Below are positions 45,280 through 53,286 of a stretch of 64,000 bases of DNA, piece by piece. Under the pieces are notes generated by a model. The model worked only from the letters and a program-made list of their open reading frames with translations, did not search any database and was not told the DNA's origin. The stretch's first letter is position 1, and every line of letters begins with the position of its first letter. Location of the stretch: positions 445,001-509,000 of the forward strand of contig NZ_CP050063.1 of the NCBI RefSeq assembly GCF_011604685.1. Reading direction: 5' to 3'. This DNA is from Spirosoma aureum. Lineage in GTDB: Bacteria > Bacteroidota > Bacteroidia > Cytophagales > Spirosomataceae. Made by a program: the position numbers and the translations under genes.

Positions 45280-48200
45280 ATGGTAAAAAGTGCTACTCAC
45301 ACCGATATAACGTTCGTTGAAGTTGACTTTGATCCATTTGTCGGTCCTGAACTTTTGCGATTAGCACCTGTAACGGAATCACAGGAGGAAGTATGGACAT
45401 CTTGCCAATTAGGTGGTAACGATGCCAGTAGGGCATATAATGAGTCAGTTTCGCTTAAACTCAACGGAACATTAAACCGATCAGCACTAGAGCGGGCTTT
45501 ACTGGCCCTAGTGCATCGGCATGAAGCCTTACGCTCTGCATTTAGTGCTGATGGCAGGCAGATTTGTGTCTTTCAGGTGTCGCTAATCAAACCCGATTAT
45601 GTTGACTGTTCGACGCTAGCTGAATCTGAAAAGAGCCAGATTATAGCAAATTATGTAGAACAGGATGCCCTGCATGTATTTGATCTGTTAAACGGTCCGC
45701 TAGTTAAGGCTGGCCTGATTAAAGTATCGGATACGGAGCATCAGTTGGTTTTAACGGCTCATCATATTGTTTGTGATGGTTGGTCGATGGGCATCATGCT
45801 ACAGGACCTGAGCGCACTCTATTCGGCCTATGCCAATAATTTGGCGCCTAATTTACCAGAGCCTACTCCGTATAGTCAATATGCGGTTGAGCAGGTTTTG
45901 TTCAGTAAGAGTGAGCAATATAAGCAGATCGAAAAATTCTGGGTTGATCAATATCGTGAGACAGTTCCCGTCTTAGAGTTACCCACCGACTTTCCAAGGC
46001 CAGCCTTACGGACCTATAAAAGCACTCGTCGCGACTATCCGTTGGATGATGCATTGGTATTGGCCGTAAAACAAATGGGTATAAAGGCTGGAAGCAGCTT
46101 TGTATCAACCCTGATGGCTACGTTCGAAGTATTGTTGCATCGCCTGACAGGTCAGACCGAAATTGTGCTGGGTTTACCTGCTGCCGGTCAATCGGCTACC
46201 GGTAACCTTCGGCTGGTTGGGCATTGTGTAAATCTTCTGCCCTTACGGAGTTCGGTGCGGCCCGACCAACCCTTTCAGAAGTTTTTACAGCAGCGGAAAG
46301 ACGCCGTTCTCGACGCCTATGAGCATCAGCAATTAACATTTGGCAGTCTGCTAAAAAAACTACCGATTGCCCGTGATCCATCACGAGTGCCGTTGGTGCC
46401 TGTAATCTTTAATGTCGATATTGGATTGGATAATGGTGTCGACTTTTATGGTCTTGAACACCAGCTTATCAACAACGTCAGGCAATTTGAGACGGTTGAT
46501 CTATCGGTCAATATTAGCGGCTCATCAGCGACCTCGTTAACCATAGAATGTTCATATAATACACAGTTATTCCAGGAAAATACCATTGACCGGATAATTG
46601 ACGAGTATGTTAGCCTTCTGGAAACGGTAGTCGCTAATCCGTTGGTGCCTATTGATGAAATTCCGTTAGCCGATCGGGGAGAGCTACTTCGGAAGTTGGC
46701 CCGCTGGAACAATACCGTTGCCGATTACCCACGGAATACGCCTTTACACGAACTATTGGCAAAGACGGTAGCTCAATATCCCACAAAAATTGCGCTTGTT
46801 TCGAATGGGCGCTCAGTGAGTTATCGACAATTGAACGAAACAGCCAATCAAGTTGCTCGTTCGATTCAGAGTTACGATATAAAAGTAGGCGATGTTGTGG
46901 GCGTGTTACTGGATCGTTCGCCAGACCTGCTGATTACGTTGCTGGCCATTCTTAAAGCCGGAGCTGCCTACGTACCCATTGACCCAACCTATCCGCAGGA
47001 TCGCATTGCGTTTATGTTGAGTGATTCTTCGGCTCAATTACTCATTACGTCTAAAAAATATGCAGGACGGCTTGAGCACCAGGCTCGGGAAATCCTTATT
47101 GAGTCATTAGTAGCAGAGTCGATTGCGCACTCTAAAAGTGAGCCTGATACAATTGTTTTGGGCCCTGATCTGGCTTATATATTGTATACATCCGGTTCGA
47201 CGGGCCGGCCTAAAGGCGTTTTGATCGAGCATCGTAATCTGGTCAATCTGCTGTATAGCATGGTCGCCTGGCCGGGAATAACGAACAGAGACGTTCTCTT
47301 GGGCGTTACGACTGTGTCATTCGACATTGCAGGGCTGGAACTATACCTGCCTTTACTTGCCGGAGCTACCCTTGTGCTGGCTGATGCAGAAACTGCCAAA
47401 GATGGTCGAGCCTTATTAGACGTACTTAAATCCCCAATCCAAACGGATACCGCTCAGCCCGCTTTGCCAATAACCATTATGCAGGCGACACCTGTAACCT
47501 GGAAAATGATGCTGGCAGCAGGTTGGGACGAGCCATTGTCGCTTAAAATCCTGTGTTGCGGTGAACCCATGTCGAAAGACCTGGCTCAAAAACTTACTGC
47601 TCGTTGCGATACGCTCTGGAACATGTATGGCCCAACCGAGACGACAATTTATTCGACTGGTAAACAGATCCTGGCCACCGATGAAATTATTACAATTGGC
47701 CGGCCAATCCAGAACACGCAGGTTTACATACTTGATGAACAACTAAGCCCATTACCCGAAGGAATTGTTGGGGAAATTTACATTGCAGGCGACGGTGTAG
47801 CACGTGGTTATCTTAATCGGCCTGAGCTAACAAAGGAGAAATTTGTTAGAAACCCATTTGCCGGATCAAAATCCGGGATGATGTATCGTACGGGGGATCT
47901 TGGCAAATTTATGGCTGATGGAGAAATCCATTGTCTTGGCCGCAGTGACCAACAGATAAAAATCCGTGGCTACCGGGTTGAACCAGGCGAAGTTGAACAG
48001 GCATTACTAGCAATTGACGGTATTAAAGAGGCTCTGGTAATTGCCCGTGAAGATCGACCGGGCGACCAGCGTCTGGCGGCTTACATTGTTACAGGCTCGC
48101 CCATGAGCGATGTCACCTTTACGGAGGTTGTTTTAAAATGGCGGGCAAAGCTACAGGAGGGTTTACCCGACTATATGGTTCCGTCAGATTTTATCAATCT

Positions 48201-49386
48201 GCCCGTATTGCCGGTTACGCCGAACGGTAAAATTGATCGGAATGCGCTACCTAAACCAATTAATGCGTTACGATCGGCAGATAAAGGGAGGGCCGAACCA
48301 GTAACGGAAACAGAAAAGTTAATTACAGAAATCTGGGCCGACGCACTGGGACTTAATACCATAGGGATTCATGATGACTTTTTTGAGTTGGGAGGCCATT
48401 CAATGATTGCCGTGCAGGTTATGACGCGTATTGAAAAGGAAATGGGCCGACGTTTACCCTTATCGACGCTCATGACCTATCCGACTATTCACAAGCTTGC
48501 GCAACTACTTCAGGAAAAAAAGCCAGCCATGAAATGGAAGTCATTAGTGCCAATTAAGCCACAAGGCAATAAAATCCCGATTTATATTATTCATGGAATT
48601 GGGTTGAATGTGCTGAATTTCAGCAGTTTTCTGACCAATATGGACCCCGAACAGCCGATCTATGGATTGCAGGCGCGGGGCCTGGACGGTATCGATGAGC
48701 CACTGGATAGTATGGAAGGAATTGCTTCGTTTTATAATTCGGAGATACTCGAGCAAAATCCAGACGGACCTTATGCTATTGCTGGCTACTCGTTTGGTGG
48801 CTATGTAGCCCTTGAGATGGCTCGCCAGCTGAAAGAAATGGGCAAAGAAGTACGGATGCTTGCCATGCTTGATACGAACGCACAGGAATGGGAGGCAAAT
48901 TATTCGTTGATGAATTGGCTAAGCCGGAAAATACTGCGTCAGTTCCCGAAAATGGTTTGGTTTACGAAGTCGCTCTTTAGTCAGCCTATTGCGACCATTC
49001 ACTACCAACAACAATACGTTGAGCGTCATGCCAATTCATTGTTAAAAGCGATAGGCCTACGAAATGAGCCTGAACCAGAAAAAGAACTTGACCTACTGAG
49101 TCGGATCATCGATAAGCATGAAATTGCCTATCAGAATTATACAATGAAGCCTTATGATGGAGTTGTTGATCTCTTCAAAGCAAAAACCCGACTATACTTT
49201 GTTGACGATAGTAAATTCCTGGGCTGGAAAAAATACGCGTTAAAAGGGGTTCGCGTCCATGATGTTCCGGGTGATCATGAAATGATGTTATTGCCGCCAA
49301 ATGACAAGGAATTCGCCCGTTTGCTACAGATGGCATTAGACAGCTTAAGCCCTATCCACCGTAAACAGGAACTAACCACTGCTTAA
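45280..49386 (+). CDS. NRPS: C-A-PCP-TE, terminating module
   Basis: The ATG follows the previous TGA with no gap. Domains of the 1368-residue protein: condensation (about 18-450, HHIVCDG near 161), adenylation (about 480-1000, YTSGSTGRPKG near 636, YRTGDLG), carrier (about 1015-1090, Ser near 1041 in GGHSMIA), thioesterase (about 1110-1365, Ser1171 in GYSFGGY, Asp in AMLDTN, His1333 in GDHEMM). It would join the beta,gamma-diamino acyl chain to one more amino acid and release the product by hydrolysis or cyclisation. The hand-read A code is D-I-L-Q-L-C-M-I-Y, close to the glycine code D-I-L-Q-L-G-L-I-W but with Cys and Tyr at two pocket positions. A perfect terminator follows. Confidence 0.93.
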   Translation: MVKSATHTDITFVEVDFDPFVGPELLRLAPVTESQEEVWTSCQLGGNDASRAYNESVSLKLNGTLNRSALERALLALVHRHEALRSAFSADGRQICVFQVSLIKPDYVDCSTLAESEKSQIIANYVEQDALHVFDLLNGPLVKAGLIKVSDTEHQLVLTAHHIVCDGWSMGIMLQDLSALYSAYANNLAPNLPEPTPYSQYAVEQVLFSKSEQYKQIEKFWVDQYRETVPVLELPTDFPRPALRTYKSTRRDYPLDDALVLAVKQMGIKAGSSFVSTLMATFEVLLHRLTGQTEIVLGLPAAGQSATGNLRLVGHCVNLLPLRSSVRPDQPFQKFLQQRKDAVLDAYEHQQLTFGSLLKKLPIARDPSRVPLVPVIFNVDIGLDNGVDFYGLEHQLINNVRQFETVDLSVNISGSSATSLTIECSYNTQLFQENTIDRIIDEYVSLLETVVANPLVPIDEIPLADRGELLRKLARWNNTVADYPRNTPLHELLAKTVAQYPTKIALVSNGRSVSYRQLNETANQVARSIQSYDIKVGDVVGVLLDRSPDLLITLLAILKAGAAYVPIDPTYPQDRIAFMLSDSSAQLLITSKKYAGRLEHQAREILIESLVAESIAHSKSEPDTIVLGPDLAYILYTSGSTGRPKGVLIEHRNLVNLLYSMVAWPGITNRDVLLGVTTVSFDIAGLELYLPLLAGATLVLADAETAKDGRALLDVLKSPIQTDTAQPALPITIMQATPVTWKMMLAAGWDEPLSLKILCCGEPMSKDLAQKLTARCDTLWNMYGPTETTIYSTGKQILATDEIITIGRPIQNTQVYILDEQLSPLPEGIVGEIYIAGDGVARGYLNRPELTKEKFVRNPFAGSKSGMMYRTGDLGKFMADGEIHCLGRSDQQIKIRGYRVEPGEVEQALLAIDGIKEALVIAREDRPGDQRLAAYIVTGSPMSDVTFTEVVLKWRAKLQEGLPDYMVPSDFINLPVLPVTPNGKIDRNALPKPINALRSADKGRAEPVTETEKLITEIWADALGLNTIGIHDDFFELGGHSMIAVQVMTRIEKEMGRRLPLSTLMTYPTIHKLAQLLQEKKPAMKWKSLVPIKPQGNKIPIYIIHGIGLNVLNFSSFLTNMDPEQPIYGLQARGLDGIDEPLDSMEGIASFYNSEILEQNPDGPYAIAGYSFGGYVALEMARQLKEMGKEVRMLAMLDTNAQEWEANYSLMNWLSRKILRQFPKMVWFTKSLFSQPIATIHYQQQYVERHANSLLKAIGLRNEPEPEKELDLLSRIIDKHEIAYQNYTMKPYDGVVDLFKAKTRLYFVDDSKFLGWKKYALKGVRVHDVPGDHEMMLLPPNDKEFARLLQMALDSLSPIHRKQELTTA

Positions 49387-49428
49387 CCAAGCCATATTTC
49401 CATTAACAATTTGACTCCGTTAATTAAC

Positions 49429-49468
49429 GTTGATGTGTAACAAAAAAAGTTTTTTGTTACACATCAAC
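49429..49468. terminator. Bidirectional terminator between NRPS and GT8 genes
   Basis: A 19-bp perfect stem (49429-49447 with 49450-49468) includes a run of six A paired with six T, around a 2-base loop. Either strand gives a T run, so it can end both convergent transcripts. Confidence 0.85.
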
Positions 49469-49490
49469 CTAAGGCAATATGATTTATGTG

Positions 49491-50390
49491 CTATTTCTCG
49501 GCCTTCAAACTGCGTAAGACTATCTTTTTTACTTTATTATATATCTTTCTTACTAATCTATAATTACCACTAATAGGCTTGTAGTTTTTCCAGGGAGTTA
49601 GCTTTAAATAGTTAAAAAATACCGTCTGGAAATAGGGGTCGGATTTATACGATTTAAATATTGGTTTTATATCAAGATAGTGAATAATAAATGGATTTTT
49701 ATTTTCAAATGTAGCAAACCAATTCCACCGCGGATCCAGCTCAAACCATTGATTAACCAACGCTACATTAAGACCGTATTGATCGGCGAAATTTATGTAT
49801 TGTAAATTATCGTGTAAGCACTTAAATACTTTATTCGTAATGTCGGCCTCTCGCCATGCTTTAGCGTTAATAAGCAGTAGACCAGAATTGAAATATTTAG
49901 TATCGGCCGACATTCCTAATTCTTTATAATTAGGAATTCCACCCCAGGAACAGCTTACAACTTTCTGAAAATCCTGGACGGCTCCGAATATATTGGCACC
50001 CATATCAATATTCCATAATTTCGAAATATCTTCAAGTACAATCATGTCTACATCCAAGTAGATTATGCGTTCTAAATTCGCTGGAACAACGTAAGGAGAA
50101 AATACTCTAAAATATGCAGTAAGGGGAAAGGCAGTATTGTCAATTGGGAATTTTATCGTTGAGGGAACGACTTGCTCTGCATTTAACCAATGAATAGCTA
50201 TATCCTTTGACTGTACAGAAGCCTCTATTTTTTCCTTATTACGAGTTGAAATGCGATCGTCAATAATGTAAAAGTCAATTGCTTCATCTGTTTTGTGATT
50301 CAATTCAATTGATTTTACTAAAGCAGCTATCAAGATAGCATAGTGATTATCACTGGCCAATACAATACTTATACGCTCCTTTGTATTCAT
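49491..50390 (-). CDS. Glycosyltransferase family 8 (LgtC-like)
   Basis: The 299-residue protein has the GT8 N-terminal SIVLASDNHYAILIAALVKSIELN segment, the metal-binding DxD in RIIYLDVDMIVLEDI, GVNAK-like sites (FNSGLLLINAKAWRE) and HYLDIKPI. GT8 enzymes transfer galactose, glucose or similar from UDP-sugars with retention. No signal or membrane helix is seen; a basic C-terminal tail (KIYNKVKKIVLRSLKAEK) could attach it to the membrane. The surrounding DNA is visibly AT-rich (16 G/C in 49501-49560). It converges on the NRPS operon and may act on glycan or on the NRPS product; this is undecided. Confidence 0.88.
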   Translation of the reverse strand: MNTKERISIVLASDNHYAILIAALVKSIELNHKTDEAIDFYIIDDRISTRNKEKIEASVQSKDIAIHWLNAEQVVPSTIKFPIDNTAFPLTAYFRVFSPYVVPANLERIIYLDVDMIVLEDISKLWNIDMGANIFGAVQDFQKVVSCSWGGIPNYKELGMSADTKYFNSGLLLINAKAWREADITNKVFKCLHDNLQYINFADQYGLNVALVNQWFELDPRWNWFATFENKNPFIIHYLDIKPIFKSYKSDPYFQTVFFNYLKLTPWKNYKPISGNYRLVRKIYNKVKKIVLRSLKAEK

Positions 50391-50638
50391 AAAAGATAAA
50401 ATTTCGGCACTAGATAAATAAGCTAATTACCTTTATTTACAAATTATTTAATAGCTATTTAGGTATTGTGAGTATCCATGGAGCACAAGAGATGCCAAGA
50501 GGATAACTATCCTTGCAACGGTTCTATTTGTGCTTAGCTACTTTCTTTTGACTCATTAATTAGAAATAGGTAACCACTATTTTTCAGAAATAAAATATAG
50601 TGCTTCTAATTGTACCAAAAAGGAGACAATTTTTAAAT

Positions 50639-51532
50639 TCAGCCATTAATTTTCTCTTGCAAGTTAATCAACTGCCCAAGCATTTTAGTGTATACTAATG
50701 CTGGAATGGCCATGCCAGGCCGATATTTTTTTAAGGACAGAAAATTGTCGTTTGCGAAGTCATTCCAGTTTGATTCATTTAAATGGACGCGACCTAAAGA
50801 AATACACGGTTCGTGGATTTGCGTCGTATGCCACCATTTTGTTGGGAACAGGATGGTTTCGCCCTCTTCAATGGTAACTCTTATTGGTTGTGCCTGCCGA
50901 AAAAGAGGGTATTTTTCATAGTTTGGGCTAAATACATTTACTTGAGAAATCTTGGGATTCTCCTCTCTTGGGTACATGAAAGGAGTTTGCTCTGGAGGAA
51001 ACAAGAAGAATTCTTTGGAGCCATGCAATTGCGTGATTTGTGTATGCAGGAACAAAGCATCTACATGCAGGAAAGGAAAATGGCCGCCATTGCCACCCAA
51101 AAAAATCTCATAGACTTCTGTACCCTTAAGCATAAACTTGGGTAACAGCGGATGTTTAACACGATCAGATTTTGAATAAAGTATACCAGGTTTTAAATCG
51201 TCTAAGAGTTCAGGGGCGCGTTGCTCCAGATTGAAGTTAAATGGATAGGGAGCAGGCTTCTCAGGAGTAGACGTTAACATTAGATCAATATACTCGGGTA
51301 AAGTATAAGTCTTTCCTCTAATTTCCTTCGTGATGTGGCTATAATTAGCCTTAAAGAATTGAGGAGTAAATTTTCCCATTGCTTTCCAGTCCTTAGTGGC
51401 ATCAGTCAAAATAACCGGAATAGCAGGTTCAATATATTCTTTAATTAGCTCTTTTTGTGAAATGTTACTGCGCCTGTCAATTTCTTTAATTTGACTTTCT
51501 TTATATTTATTTATTATTAAATTTGTGCTCAT
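50639..51532 (-). CDS. JmjC/cupin-8 Fe(II)/2-oxoglutarate oxygenase-like protein
   Basis: The 297-residue protein has the JmjC-type double-stranded beta-helix. The facial triad is His156-x-Asp158 (FLHVDALF) with distal His235 (KWWHTTQ), and a Lys in GSKEFFLFPP fits the 2-oxoglutarate site. The N-terminal half contains EPAIPVILTDATKDWKA, the usual entry of these oxygenases. Such enzymes hydroxylate amino acid side chains on free, peptide-bound or carrier-bound substrates. Lying 1.3 kb from the end of the NRPS operon beside a GT8 gene, it is a plausible tailoring hydroxylase, but it may instead belong to surface modification. The bacterial substrate is unknown. Confidence 0.82.
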   Translation of the reverse strand: MSTNLIINKYKESQIKEIDRRSNISQKELIKEYIEPAIPVILTDATKDWKAMGKFTPQFFKANYSHITKEIRGKTYTLPEYIDLMLTSTPEKPAPYPFNFNLEQRAPELLDDLKPGILYSKSDRVKHPLLPKFMLKGTEVYEIFLGGNGGHFPFLHVDALFLHTQITQLHGSKEFFLFPPEQTPFMYPREENPKISQVNVFSPNYEKYPLFRQAQPIRVTIEEGETILFPTKWWHTTQIHEPCISLGRVHLNESNWNDFANDNFLSLKKYRPGMAIPALVYTKMLGQLINLQEKING

Positions 51533-51798
51533 AATATTGATAATTTTGGGATTCAGAGGATAGAGACTATTGTATATCGATTACGAAAAAATAATTCTCT
51601 AATTATACTGTAAAAATAAGATAATTAGTGCATTATACTTAATCTATAACGCGAGAATTAATTCTATTTTAATGGCAATTACAACAAAAAAAATCGTCAG
51701 GCTTAGTTTGTTTCTTAGAGATGAATCCCAATGAATTTGTCGCTTAAAGTTTATAAAATATCTATAAAATTTATTTATTATTTTTAGACTGACTTTGG

Positions 51799-53238
51799 TT
51801 ACTGTAAAGCCTGTCGATAAGATTTTATTTCTGTAAAAGATAACTTGTAAGCTAAGGTTAAAGCCGCATAGGTTAAACCGCCTATCAATATTTCAACTAT
51901 TGTGTTTGTAAGTCCATAATTTCCTATAAATAATTTATAGATATAAATTATTGCGATCATAATAAAACAAAATATAGCTGGCTTTGCTATGTTCTTCAAA
52001 AAGTCATTCAAAAATTCACCAATCAGGTAATGCACAAGCGCAAAATTGCCAATTAAATTAAATAGTGTAGCTAACAAAAAAGCCATGGCGATTCCCATAA
52101 CCCCCCAGTTTGTGCCAAGCCAATACACCAGAGGTATTTTTACCAATAAAGTAGCAAGGTTTAGGTAAAATAATAAGTTGGGTTTTCCCTTGGTAAACGC
52201 CAAGGTGAATAGTGGGTGACTCAAACAGGATAAGATCGCTACAAAGACAAACACCTGGATCAATTCTATCGTTTTATCCCAGCCCGGACCATAAATTAAA
52301 GGTACGACACTATCGGCTGTAATGAAAAGCCCGGCTAGTAGCGGCATATTGCAATAGCTAATAAAATCCAGAATTTTTAGATATGATTTTTTTAGATCCG
52401 ACCCTCTATCCTTCATTTTTGCCAATATTGGATAGGCTACCTGCAAGATGATTGGATTTAACTTCGAAGTTGGGAAAACTGCCAACTGATAGGCAATTGT
52501 ATAGTAGCCAAGCATTTTTACACCCAGCATTCCACCAATAAAAATATTGTCGGAATTGGATTGAATGAAACCCAGCAGTCCATCGGCCAGATTGAAAAAA
52601 CCGAAGCGTAAATGGTCTTTTATATTGCTAAGGTTGAAGGCAAAGGTGGGAACAAAAAATTTTACGCCGAATGTGATTTGCAATACTACTTTAACCGTTT
52701 GCATTACCAAAGAGCCAATAATAAGCGATAGCTCTTTGTAGCCATTATAGGCCAATGCAATCGTTACGGCTGAACCGATAATCGTACCAGTTATGTCAAT
52801 AATAGCAACCGATTTGAATCGTAGTTCTTTTTCCAGAAGAAACAAATAAAGCTGGCCGAAATAGACAATTAGAAAATAGCATGAAGAGAACTGCAATACC
52901 CCCGACAGCTTTGGTTCATGATAGAAAGAAATAATATACGGTGAGGTAAGCTGAATAATAACGAAGATTACTGCACCAACAATCAGGTTCAGAAAATACA
53001 AGGTCGATAGAACCTTCTGATCGCTTTCCTGTTTGTATATAATTGAATTGGAGAACCCAAGGTTAGAAAATATCTGAAAAAAGCTGATAATGAGGGTACT
53101 TATGCTGACAATGCCAAAAGCGGATGGGTCTAGTAAACGGGCCAATATAGCGACCTGCAAGAACTGAAACAGGGTCGAAATGGTAGTGGAAATTGTTATC
53201 CATTTTCCACCGTTCATTGCCTTACTTGTATTACTCAT
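51799..53238 (-). CDS. Wzx-type polysaccharide flippase (MOP superfamily)
   Basis: The 479-residue protein is almost entirely hydrophobic with about 12-14 predicted helices and has the typical start GGKWITISTTISTLFQFLQVAILARLLDPSAFGIV, shared by WzxC/polysaccharide transporters. It would flip undecaprenyl-linked oligosaccharide repeat units to the periplasm for Wzy-dependent polymerisation. With the O-antigen ligase/polymerase at 61046 and the Wzc-like protein at 36267, it completes a Wzx/Wzy-type set in this region. The 266-base AT-rich gap to the JmjC gene shows no supported gene. Confidence 0.9.
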   Translation of the reverse strand: MSNTSKAMNGGKWITISTTISTLFQFLQVAILARLLDPSAFGIVSISTLIISFFQIFSNLGFSNSIIYKQESDQKVLSTLYFLNLIVGAVIFVIIQLTSPYIISFYHEPKLSGVLQFSSCYFLIVYFGQLYLFLLEKELRFKSVAIIDITGTIIGSAVTIALAYNGYKELSLIIGSLVMQTVKVVLQITFGVKFFVPTFAFNLSNIKDHLRFGFFNLADGLLGFIQSNSDNIFIGGMLGVKMLGYYTIAYQLAVFPTSKLNPIILQVAYPILAKMKDRGSDLKKSYLKILDFISYCNMPLLAGLFITADSVVPLIYGPGWDKTIELIQVFVFVAILSCLSHPLFTLAFTKGKPNLLFYLNLATLLVKIPLVYWLGTNWGVMGIAMAFLLATLFNLIGNFALVHYLIGEFLNDFLKNIAKPAIFCFIMIAIIYIYKLFIGNYGLTNTIVEILIGGLTYAALTLAYKLSFTEIKSYRQALQ

Positions 53239-53286
53239 GCGGGTACTCTAACGGCTATGTTGGCCAGGCAAGGTAGTTACTTTTGC

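Noticed and set aside
53278..53285. TACTTTTG on the plus strand, a -7-like box, near the end of the flippase-glycosidase boundary
   Set aside because: The nearest TTG is only 15 bases upstream and no plus-strand gene follows.
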